DNA from: Actinomycetota bacterium
Lineage (GTDB): Bacteria > Actinomycetota > Thermoleophilia > Solirubrobacterales > Solirubrobacteraceae
Reading direction: 5' to 3'
Length of the DNA: 12,063 bases
NCBI GenBank assembly: GCA_005788585.1
Contig: SYBY01000011.1
Coordinates: forward strand, 1-12,063
Positions 6,517-12,063 of this stretch are shown in pieces. Each line of letters opens with the position of its first letter. Within the stretch, counting starts at the first letter, position 1. A model generated the notes under the pieces. That model did no database searches and was not told the origin of the DNA. It saw only the letters and a program-made list of their open reading frames with translations. A program made the position numbers and the translations under genes.

Positions 6517-8834
6517 GCGTCGGCCAGCGGTCCGGGCCGGCCGAGCAGGTAGCCCTGCGCGTAGTCACAGCCGAGCGACCGCAGGATCGCGAGGTGCCCT
6601 TCGTGCTCGACCCCCTCGGCCGTCACCGGACGGGCCATCCCGTGCGCCATCCCGATGACGGCCTCGACGATCGCCGCGTCACCCGCGTCGGCGCCCAGGC
6701 CCGCGACGAACATCCGGTCGATCTTCAGCGCGTGGACCGGATGCTCCTTGAGCGTCGCCAGCGACGAGTACCCCGTCCCGAAGTCGTCGAGGACGAGTTC
6801 GACGCCGAGATCCTCCAGCGCCGCCATGCCCTCCGTCGTGATCGCGTCCGCCCGCAGGAGCGCGGTCTCGGTTAGCTCGAGCGCCAGCCGGTCGGCCGTG
6901 AGTCCCGTCTCGCGCAGCACGGCGGCGACGAGCTGGGGAAGCCCTGCGTCGGCGAGCTGGCGGGGCGACAGGTTGACGTTCAGCCGCAGCGTGTCGTGCG
7001 CGGCCACCTCGCGGCACGCGGTGCGCAGCACCCACGCGCCGATCGGCCCGATGAGGCCGGTCTCCTCGGCGACGGGGATGAAGTCGCCGGGGGCGACGGA
7101 GCCCAGCCGGCGGCTGTCCCACCGCAGGAGCGCCTCGACCCCCTCGACGTCCCCCGTGGCCAGCCGGACGATCGGCTGGAAGACGACGCGCAGCTCGTCA
7201 CGGCCGAGCGCACCACGCAGCTCACGCTCGAGCACCAACCTGCGCGAGAGCTGCGGGTCGTCGACCGAGACGTACGGCCGGTACCCGCTGCCGCCCGCGC
7301 TCTTGACCTGGTACATCGCGATGTCCGCACGGCGCAGCGCCTCGCGCACGTCGGTGTCGGCAGGATCGATCGTGACGCTGCCGATGCTCGCGGTCACCGT
7401 GACCGGCTCGGCGCCCTCGAGGACCACCGGTCGCTCGATCTCGCGGAGCAGCCGGCGGGCGGTCTGCTCGATGCGCTGCTCGTCCATGCCGCGCTGCGGC
7501 ACGAGGACGAACTCGTCGCCGCCGAAGCGGGCGACCACGTCGCGGGCCCGCACGGCGCGGCGCAGCCGGCGGGCGACCTGACGCAGCACCTCGTCGCCGG
7601 CGTCGTGCCCGAGCCCGTCGTTGACGTGCTTGAGCCGGTCGAGATCGACGAACAGGACCGTGACCAGCCGGCCCGCCCGATGCGCGGCGGCGAGCGCCTC
7701 GCCCATCTGCTCGGTCAGTCCGTGGCGGTTCCAGAGCCCCGTCAGCGCATCGTGCGTCGCCTCGTGGGTGAGACGCTCGAGGGCCCGGCGCCGCTCGATC
7801 GCGATGCCCGCCAGGCGCGCCGCGTCGCGCAGGAACTCGAGGATGTCGCCGTCAGGCTCGCGAGCCGTCGCGCCGTACAGCGCGAACGTCCCCAGGACGT
7901 CACCGGCACGGTCGAACACCGGCGTCGACCAGCAGTGGCGCAGCCCATGACCGAGCGCCGTCTCGGCGAAGCCCTCCCAGTTGGGATCCCGCGCGATGTC
8001 CGGGGTGATGACCTCCTCGCCGAGCGCGGCGGCCCGGCCGCAGGAGCCGACGTGCGGGCCGATGGCGACGCCGTCGATGAACGCCCGGTAGTCGGCGGGG
8101 AGCCGCGCACCCGCCGCGTGGTGCAGGGTCCGTGCGTCGCGGTCGAGCATGAGCACCGACGCCCGGACATCGGGGTCGAAGTGCTCGATGCCGTCGACGA
8201 GCGCCTCGAGGACATCGGAGAGTGGCGCGTCGGCCGCGATGAGCTCGTGCGCGCGGTTGTGCGCAGCCGCGATCTCGCGCGCCTGGCGCAGCTCGTGGTC
8301 CTGGATGCGGACACGCATCTCGGCGCTGACGGCCGACGCCAGGTCCTCGAGCAGCTCGCGGTCGCGTTCGGCCCAGACCCGTGGACTCGTGTCGACCGCG
8401 CAGAGCGCCCCGACGGTCACCCCACCGGCGCGCAATGGCACGCCGCAGTAGGCCGCCACGCCGTAGTTCTGACGGGCCGGGCTGTCCCGCAGGACGGGAT
8501 GGCGCGAAGCGTCCTCGACGAGGACCGGGCCGTCGCCGCTGACGACGTACTGGCAGAAGGACTGCGCCAGGGCGACCCGCTCGTCGGAGAAGCCCGACCG
8601 GCTGATGCACGCCTGGTCCTCGTCGGAGACCAGCGAGATCACGGTGATCGGGACCTGGAGCGTGCGCGCGGCGAGCTCCGTCCACCGATCGAGCGCCGCC
8701 CCCAGCCCTGCGACATCCTGCAGCCGTCGAACCACGGTCAGACGCCGGCGCGACGACAGCACGGCATCGCGCCGCTCGGGGTCGAACGGGTCCAGGCCGG
8801 GAAGGTCGGCGACAGCAGCGGCCATCTGACGCAT
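6492..8834 (-). CDS. GAF-GAF-GGDEF-EAL cyclic-di-GMP turnover protein
   Basis: 780 residues and no membrane helix, so probably cytoplasmic. GAF domains occupy about 45-175 (with QSFCQYVV, YCGVPL and GALCAVD) and 195-348. The diguanylate cyclase domain follows at 352-520. It has FVDLDRLKHVND (395-406), an intact GGDEF (438-442) and an inhibitory I-site RxxD (R429, D432) five residues before it. The phosphodiesterase domain at 533-775 has EALLRW (567-572), NVNLSPRQL (619-627), ELTET (653-657), DDFGTGYSS (683-691), KIDRMF (704-709) and AEGVE (739-743). All catalytic residues for both making and breaking cyclic-di-GMP are therefore present, and the GAF domains probably decide the balance. The start at 8834 is supported by a purine-rich GACGAGGG just upstream; Met4 (8825) is an alternative. 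It overlaps the MerR gene tail to tail by 24 bases. Confidence 0.93.
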   Translation of the reverse strand: MRQMAAAVADLPGLDPFDPERRDAVLSSRRRLTVVRRLQDVAGLGAALDRWTELAARTLQVPITVISLVSDEDQACISRSGFSDERVALAQSFCQYVVSGDGPVLVEDASRHPVLRDSPARQNYGVAAYCGVPLRAGGVTVGALCAVDTSPRVWAERDRELLEDLASAVSAEMRVRIQDHELRQAREIAAAHNRAHELIAADAPLSDVLEALVDGIEHFDPDVRASVLMLDRDARTLHHAAGARLPADYRAFIDGVAIGPHVGSCGRAAALGEEVITPDIARDPNWEGFAETALGHGLRHCWSTPVFDRAGDVLGTFALYGATAREPDGDILEFLRDAARLAGIAIERRRALERLTHEATHDALTGLWNRHGLTEQMGEALAAAHRAGRLVTVLFVDLDRLKHVNDGLGHDAGDEVLRQVARRLRRAVRARDVVARFGGDEFVLVPQRGMDEQRIEQTARRLLREIERPVVLEGAEPVTVTASIGSVTIDPADTDVREALRRADIAMYQVKSAGGSGYRPYVSVDDPQLSRRLVLERELRGALGRDELRVVFQPIVRLATGDVEGVEALLRWDSRRLGSVAPGDFIPVAEETGLIGPIGAWVLRTACREVAAHDTLRLNVNLSPRQLADAGLPQLVAAVLRETGLTADRLALELTETALLRADAITTEGMAALEDLGVELVLDDFGTGYSSLATLKEHPVHALKIDRMFVAGLGADAGDAAIVEAVIGMAHGMARPVTAEGVEHEGHLAILRSLGCDYAQGYLLGRPGPLADALRAGRAT

Positions 8835-8965
8835 GCCCTCGTCTCATCGACGCGGACGCGCCAGAACTCGATCGTCAAACCTCGGGAACCCGCTTCCGGT
8901 GAGGCCTCTCGTCCGTCTCATCGTCCACACAGGAAGTTCCCAGGGCGCGGGGATACGTTGCTCGC
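8835..8965. other. Divergent intergenic region between GGDEF-EAL and dioxygenase genes
   Basis: 131 bases with no gene. It holds a 10-base direct repeat, CGTCTCATCG, at 8840-8849 and 8914-8923. It also holds an interrupted dyad at 8880-8904 (CCTC-GGAA ... TTCC-GAGG) that could be an operator. On the minus strand a TTGACG near 8876-8871 is a possible -35 element for the GGDEF-EAL gene, but no convincing -10 follows at proper spacing. The dioxygenase -10 box is listed separately. Confidence 0.35.
8954..8959 (+). promoter_or_regulatory. -10 box (TACGTT) of the dioxygenase gene, leaderless type
   Basis: GATACGTTG closely resembles the GATACGCTTG of the MerR promoter. It ends 6 bases before the ATG at 8966. 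No Shine-Dalgarno sequence is present, so the transcript probably begins at or next to the start codon. No good -35 element is visible. Confidence 0.45.
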
Positions 8966-9703
8966 ATGACCAGGATGACCCGACGCCGCGCGCTCGTCAG
9001 CGCCGGCACCATCAGCGCGGGGGCGCTGCTGTCCGCGTGCGGCGCGGACGACAGCCCCGCCCCGCAGACCGCCGCCGACGTGACCACCACGCAGGGGACG
9101 ACGGCGACGGTCCAGCCGCAGACCTCGACGAGCGGCGATCTCGCCGCGCGGTTCGACGAGGCGGACGCCTGCCGGCAGACGGCCGAGCAGACCGAGGGCC
9201 CGTACTACCTCGACGTGGACCGCGTCCGCAGCGACATCCGCGAGGACCGTGAGGGTGTCGAGCTGCGCGTCGCCGTCCGCGTGCGCGACGCGGACGCGTG
9301 CGAGCCGATCGGCAACGCCGTCGTGGAGCTCTGGCACTGCGACGCCGTCGGCGACTACTCCGGCGTGCAGGGCGTCAGCGGCACGTTCCTGCGGGGCGCG
9401 CAGGTGACGAACGCCGACGGGATCGCCGAGCTCACCACGATCTACCCTGGCTGGTACGTCGGCCGGTGCCCGCACATCCACGCGAAGGTCATCCTCGACA
9501 ACGAGACGGCGCTGACCACGCAGCTGTACTTCGACGAGGCGGTGACCGACGTCGTCTACGCGCGCGAGCCGTACGCGCAGCACACGGGCGACTACACGCG
9601 CAACGACGCGGACGGGATCTTCGCGCAGGAGCTGCTGCTCGACCTCTCCGAGGACGGCGACGGCTACCTGGGGCTGAAGACGTTCGACGTGGCGCGCGCC
9701 TGA
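8966..9703 (+). CDS. Secreted (Tat/lipoprotein) intradiol ring-cleavage dioxygenase-like protein
   Basis: 245 residues. The N-terminus has a twin-arginine stretch (MTRRRALVSAG), a hydrophobic core and a lipobox LLSAC ending at Cys25, so the protein is probably exported folded by Tat and lipid-anchored outside the membrane. A Thr/Gln/Ser-rich linker follows to about 58. The catalytic fold (70-230) has the non-heme Fe(III) ligands of catechol/protocatechuate 3,4-dioxygenases: Tyr131 in ELWHCDAVGDYSG, Tyr164 in YPGWYVGR, and His170/His172 in CPHIHAKV. EQTEGPYY (74-81) is the usual motif at the domain entry. Intradiol enzymes open catechol rings between the two hydroxyls; this extracytoplasmic branch has poorly defined substrates. 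The acyl-CoA dehydrogenase gene starts 33 bases downstream on the same strand. Met4 is an alternative start, but the -10 box favours 8966. Confidence 0.9.
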   Translation: MTRMTRRRALVSAGTISAGALLSACGADDSPAPQTAADVTTTQGTTATVQPQTSTSGDLAARFDEADACRQTAEQTEGPYYLDVDRVRSDIREDREGVELRVAVRVRDADACEPIGNAVVELWHCDAVGDYSGVQGVSGTFLRGAQVTNADGIAELTTIYPGWYVGRCPHIHAKVILDNETALTTQLYFDEAVTDVVYAREPYAQHTGDYTRNDADGIFAQELLLDLSEDGDGYLGLKTFDVARA

Positions 9704-9705
9704 CC

Positions 9706-9717
9706 GGCTGGCCAGCC
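9706..9717 (+). repeat. 12-bp perfect palindrome after the dioxygenase stop codon
   Basis: GGCTGGCCAGCC reads the same on both strands and begins 2 bases after the TGA stop. As an RNA hairpin it would need to open the centre for a loop, so it is a weak terminator at best. It could also be a protein-binding dyad upstream of the dehydrogenase gene. Confidence 0.3.
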
Positions 9718-9720
9718 AGC

Positions 9721-9726
9721 TAGGAT
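9721..9726 (+). promoter_or_regulatory. Possible -10 box (TAGGAT) of the acyl-CoA dehydrogenase gene
   Basis: TAGGAT fits TANNNT and ends 10 bases before the ATG at 9737. This would give a leader of only about 3 bases; no Shine-Dalgarno sequence is present. It suggests the dehydrogenase can be transcribed independently of the dioxygenase. No clear -35 element is seen. Confidence 0.35.
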
Positions 9727-9736
9727 CCGGCGCACG

Positions 9737-10894
9737 ATGCCCGATCCCGCCCCGCATCCGCCGTTCACCCGCGAGCACGACGCGATCCGCGCCGACATGC
9801 GCGGTTTCATCGCCGCCGAGCTCGTGCCCCACGCCGACGCGTGGGAGGCCGCCAAGTACTTCCCCGATGAGCTGTTCGGCCTGGTCGGGAAGGCCGGCTG
9901 GTTCGGGCTGAAGTTCGAGCCGGAGTGGGGCGGCACCGCGCCGGACTTCGCGGAGGGCACGATGCGCGCGGCGCTCTGGGCGCTCGAGCTCGCCCGGTGC
10001 GGATCGGCCGGGGTCGCGGCCGGCCTGGGCGCGCACTCGGAGATCGCCGCGCCACCCATCTGGAAGTTCGGCACCGACGAGCAGAAGCGCCGCTGGCTGG
10101 CGCCCGCGATCCGCGGCGACATCCGCTGCGCGCTGGGCATCACCGAGCCGGGCGCCGGGTCGGACGTCGCCGGTCTGCGCACGCGTGCCGAGCGCGTCGA
10201 CGGAGGCTGGCTCGTCAACGGCGAGAAGACGTTCATCACCAACGGCGTGCGCTTCGACGCGATGGTCACCGCGCTGCGTACCGGCGAGGGCGACCGCCAC
10301 GCCGGCATCTCGTTCCTCGTCATCGAGAAGGGCGACGGCGTCGAGACCAGCGCGCTGGAGAAACTCGGCTGGCATGCGTCGGACACCGGCACCGTCGCGC
10401 TCCAGGACGTCTTCGTCCCTGAGGAGAACCTGCTCGGCGCCGAGGACCAGGGCTTCGCGCTGATCATGGCCAACTTCCAGTGGGAGCGGCTGCAGATGTC
10501 GCTGGGCGCCGTCGGCGGCATGGAGGCGCTGCTCGAGCAGACCGTGGCGTTCACCCGCACGCGGCAGATCGCGGGCAAGCCGATGGTCGCCCAGCAGTCG
10601 ATCCGCCACCGGCTCGCCGAGCTCGAGGTCGTCCTCAACGCCTCGCGCGCGATGACGTTCAACGCGCTGGGCATGTTCGCCGCCGGCCGCGACGCCCTGC
10701 GCGAGGTCACCATGGCCAAGCTGCAGACCCAGCGCGCGGCCTTCGACGTCGCCGACGCGTGCATGCAGCTGCACGGCGGCTACGGCACGCTCGTCGAGTC
10801 CGGCCTGGAGCGCGCCGTGCGTGACGCGCGGCTTGGCCCGATCGGCGGAGGGACCGACGAGATCATGGCGGAAATCCTCGGCCGGACGCTGTAG
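9737..10894 (+). CDS. Acyl-CoA dehydrogenase (FAD-dependent)
   Basis: 385 residues, full length for the family, with the N-terminal helical, middle beta and C-terminal helical domains. It should oxidise an acyl-CoA to the 2,3-enoyl-CoA with FAD, passing electrons to ETF. Signatures: CALGITEPGAGSDVAGL (131-147), the substrate/FAD-binding stretch GEKTFITNG (162-170), and QLHGGYG (344-350) with VRDARLGPIGGGTDEIM (361-377). The glutamate present in MCAD-type enzymes at the C-terminal site is Gly here (GGGTDEIM). Glu250 in QWERL sits where isovaleryl-CoA and long-chain acyl-CoA dehydrogenases carry their catalytic base, so this should be an active enzyme of that arrangement. Chain length and branching preference are not readable. 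It lies 33 bases after the secreted dioxygenase, but the two are not obviously in one pathway. Confidence 0.93.
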   Translation: MPDPAPHPPFTREHDAIRADMRGFIAAELVPHADAWEAAKYFPDELFGLVGKAGWFGLKFEPEWGGTAPDFAEGTMRAALWALELARCGSAGVAAGLGAHSEIAAPPIWKFGTDEQKRRWLAPAIRGDIRCALGITEPGAGSDVAGLRTRAERVDGGWLVNGEKTFITNGVRFDAMVTALRTGEGDRHAGISFLVIEKGDGVETSALEKLGWHASDTGTVALQDVFVPEENLLGAEDQGFALIMANFQWERLQMSLGAVGGMEALLEQTVAFTRTRQIAGKPMVAQQSIRHRLAELEVVLNASRAMTFNALGMFAAGRDALREVTMAKLQTQRAAFDVADACMQLHGGYGTLVESGLERAVRDARLGPIGGGTDEIMAEILGRTL

Positions 10895-10913
10895 ACGTCG
10901 CGTCTACGTCCGG
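10882..10913. terminator. Bidirectional terminator hairpin containing both convergent stop codons
   Basis: The left arm CCGGAC-(gct)-GTAGACG pairs with the right arm CGTCTAC-GTCCGG around a TCG loop. This gives 13 bp with one 3-base bulge. The dehydrogenase stop (TAG, 10892-10894) and the lipoprotein stop (TAG, 10906-10904) occupy mirror positions in the two arms. No T tract follows on either side. The position between convergent genes only 9 bases apart makes a shared terminator likely. Confidence 0.65.
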
Positions 10914-11863
10914 TCGGGACAGCGTCCTCGCTGGACCAGGGCCAGTGCCGCCGGCAGCGTGGTCGCCGTCTCGCTGGCGCCGTCGAGCTGCTCCTCGACC
11001 TTCCCCAGCAGCGCCTGGTCGCTCGACGGGATCTGCCCCCCGTTGCGCGCGGCGTCGGCCTCCAGCTGCGCGAGCTGCTTGGGCACGAGGCCGGAGACGG
11101 ACACGGACACCTCCGCCATGTCTTCCATGAACACCTCGAAGCAGCTCTGCTCGTACTTGTTGTAGGCGATCCGGGCAGCGATCAACGCGTTCTGGTAGAT
11201 CGGCTGGAGCTTTGCGTCCTCGGCGGCGAGCGCCTCCAGCTGCTCGTTGACCGGCGCCGCCGACGCGTCGTCGATGAACACCGTCGTCGCGCCGAACGTC
11301 GCGGGCAGCGCGCCGCCCTGGCCCGTCAGCGCCTCGGCGACGCCGGGATGCCGCGCGATGCGGACGGCGCGGTCGGTCTTCGACTCGTCCGCGGGGACGA
11401 GCTTCGCCCCGAAGGTCACCTTCCGCTCGTCTGCGTCGTAGGCGGGATCGGACAGCTCCACCACGGCGAGGTTCTCCGACGGCGAGGAGACCTCGACCGC
11501 CGCGTTCGGCGGGTCGTCGCCCGCGAAGAAGCGCTTGGTGAAGGCGTCGATCCCCTCGGTCCCCGCCTGGCGGGCGGGGCGATCGGTGAACCACACGCCG
11601 CGCGGATCGACGTCGGTCAGCGTGAGCGTGCCGTCGGCGAACGTCCCGCCGCCGGCGCTGAGGACGCCGAGCAGCGCGGCGCCGTCGGGCGGCACGCTGG
11701 ACGTCGACGCCCTGGGAGGCGTCGCCGAGTTCGTCTCGTCCGCGTCGTCGGCCGACGAGCCGCATGCGGCGAGGCCGATCGCCAGGGCGAGGGCCGCGGT
11801 CACCGCAGCCGATCGCATCGCAGTTCGCGGAAGGCGGCACTGGAGGTTGCCGAATCGCTGCAT
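10904..11863 (-). CDS. Putative lipoprotein of an uncharacterised family
   Basis: 319 residues. A signal peptide with a lipobox (GLAAC, Cys34) follows a hydrophobic stretch at 19-33, so the mature protein should be lipid-anchored outside the membrane. Residues 35-60 form an acidic, Ser/Thr/Pro-rich linker. Residues 76-157 (TLTLTDVDPRGVWFTDRP, then RQAG, FFAGDDPPNAAVEV, VVELSDPAYD) resemble an unnamed domain I recall in periplasmic proteins of cyanobacteria and proteobacteria, with 'V.P....FSDRP.R.AG' and 'F..DPPNA'. Function is unknown. The C-terminal part (200-315) is helical with two cysteines, Cys241 and Cys315, that could form a disulfide. It is not recognisable as a transporter or enzyme. 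Met16 (11818) is an alternative start giving a more typical signal peptide. 11863 is kept because a TACCAT box lies 9 bases upstream; neither start has a Shine-Dalgarno sequence. Confidence 0.75.
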   Translation of the reverse strand: MQRFGNLQCRLPRTAMRSAAVTAALALAIGLAACGSSADDADETNSATPPRASTSSVPPDGAALLGVLSAGGGTFADGTLTLTDVDPRGVWFTDRPARQAGTEGIDAFTKRFFAGDDPPNAAVEVSSPSENLAVVELSDPAYDADERKVTFGAKLVPADESKTDRAVRIARHPGVAEALTGQGGALPATFGATTVFIDDASAAPVNEQLEALAAEDAKLQPIYQNALIAARIAYNKYEQSCFEVFMEDMAEVSVSVSGLVPKQLAQLEADAARNGGQIPSSDQALLGKVEEQLDGASETATTLPAALALVQRGRCPDRT

Positions 11864-11872
11864 ACAGTCCCG

Positions 11873-11878
11873 ATGGTA
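11873..11878 (-). promoter_or_regulatory. Possible -10 box (TACCAT) of the lipoprotein gene
   Basis: On the minus strand TACCAT fits TANNNT and ends 9 bases before the ATG at 11863. It would give a 2-3 base leader. No Shine-Dalgarno sequence or convincing -35 is seen. If correct, it supports the longer of the two lipoprotein starts. Confidence 0.35.
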
Positions 11879-11921
11879 GAGCGCGCGGCATGTCCACAGC
11901 CGCCCCGCTGCGCCCCGGTGC

Positions 11922-11979
11922 GGAGAGCAGACCGGCCGGCGACCTCCGTGGGAGAGGCGGCCGCCGGCCGGTGTCCTCC
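11922..11979. repeat. Strong GC-rich inverted repeat / hairpin
   Basis: ACCGGCCGGCG (11931-11941) and CGCCGGCCGGT (11962-11972) are perfect 11-base complements. GGAG (11922-11925) and CTCC (11976-11979) can extend the stem past an internal loop. A small inner hairpin CTCC-gtg-GGAG lies at 11944-11954. It could be a terminator for a gene entering from beyond the window, or a structured leader for one starting near 12031. It does not match a riboswitch consensus I know. Confidence 0.5.
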
Positions 11980-12063
11980 CTCCCCAGGCGAGGAGTGCTG
12001 AGCGTCCGTGCGGTACCTGGATCGGCCCCCATGCCGGTCCAGAATCCGGTGCGGGAGCCTATC

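Larger units (their letters stand above)
11864..12063. other. End of window: no confident gene; possible start of a plus-strand gene
   Basis: About 200 bases without a gene I can support. It contains the lipoprotein promoter side and a strong hairpin (listed separately). A plus-strand frame opens at ATG 12031 (MPVQNPVREPI, running off the window) and is also open from a GTG at 11995 preceded by GGCGAGGA. Only 11-23 codons are visible, with no recognisable motif, so this is a possibility rather than a call. Minus-strand frames here are open but look like GC-rich noise. Confidence 0.25.

Noticed and set aside
6996..8969. 657-codon plus-strand frame opposite the GGDEF-EAL gene
   Set aside because: Antisense shadow; the minus-strand protein has every GGDEF and EAL signature.
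8918..10774. 618-codon minus-strand frame opposite dioxygenase and dehydrogenase
   Set aside because: Antisense shadow rich in Arg/Val/Asp/Leu without domain features; the plus-strand genes have catalytic motifs.
11911..12010. Riboswitch (glycine, cobalamin, SAH or ZTP type) upstream of a plus-strand gene
   Set aside because: GGAGAG and paired stems drew attention, but the conserved cores of these classes are absent.
10863..12032. 389-codon minus-strand frame overlapping the lipoprotein gene in another frame
   Set aside because: Arg-rich shadow; the lipoprotein frame has a signal peptide, lipobox and a recognisable domain.
1..12063. Mobile element, phage, CRISPR array, tRNA or toxin-antitoxin system
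   Set aside because: No transposase or integrase motifs, no spaced repeats, no tRNA-like cloverleaf. 'Holin-X' is a membrane family name, not evidence of phage.

Overview
The window is very GC-rich, densely packed actinobacterial chromosome. Codon third positions are almost all G or C, long antisense frames stay open, and intergenic gaps are short. Gene content (Holin-X/DUF3618 membrane operon, SpoIIE phosphatase with STAS partner, actinobacterial-type P450, Tat lipoprotein dioxygenase) would fit the Solirubrobacterales/Thermoleophilia or a related deep actinobacterial group. That placement is an inference from gene style, not a proof. I see no insertion sequence, integrase, phage gene, CRISPR array, tRNA or rRNA, so it reads as core or ordinary accessory chromosome.

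Layout. (1) 1-1064, minus strand: a three-gene membrane/stress operon consisting of a YqjD/DUF883-like tail-anchored protein, a Holin-X (YqjE-like) protein and the start of a DUF3618 protein. The genes overlap or touch. A well-formed SigB/SigF-type promoter (GTTT-N15-GGGTAC) sits in front. (2) 1164-5724, minus strand: cytochrome P450, then a STAS anti-sigma-factor antagonist, then a large membrane-anchored GAF-PAS-GAF-SpoIIE phosphatase that carries an unexpected SnoaL-like C-terminal domain. STAS and SpoIIE overlap and are the two 'activating' halves of a partner-switching circuit. Their last codons lie just ahead of the SigB-type promoter. (3) 5778-6515, plus strand: a MerR-family regulator divergent from the P450, with an imperfect dyad between the two starts. 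(4) 6492-8834, minus strand: a GAF-GAF-GGDEF-EAL cyclic-di-GMP protein with all signature residues. It converges on, and overlaps, the MerR gene. (5) 8966-10894, plus strand: a secreted Tat/lipoprotein intradiol dioxygenase and, 33 bases on, an acyl-CoA dehydrogenase with an LCAD/IVD-type catalytic-base arrangement. (6) 10904-11863, minus strand: a lipoprotein of an uncharacterised family, convergent with the dehydrogenase. (7) 11864-12063: no confident gene, but one strong GC-rich hairpin.

How it works together. The clearest theme is environmental sensing. SpoIIE plus STAS should feed a general-stress sigma factor whose likely promoter drives the adjacent membrane operon. The MerR regulator probably controls the P450. 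The GGDEF-EAL protein adds second-messenger signalling. Two sequence-level patterns stand out. Five genes carry a TANNNT box 6-10 bases before their ATG and no Shine-Dalgarno sequence, suggesting leaderless or near-leaderless mRNAs. Both convergent gene pairs end in a hairpin whose two arms contain the two opposing TAG stop codons. I found no obviously new multi-gene system. The most novel items are the SpoIIE-SnoaL fusion, the wiring of the stress operon, and the uncharacterised lipoprotein.
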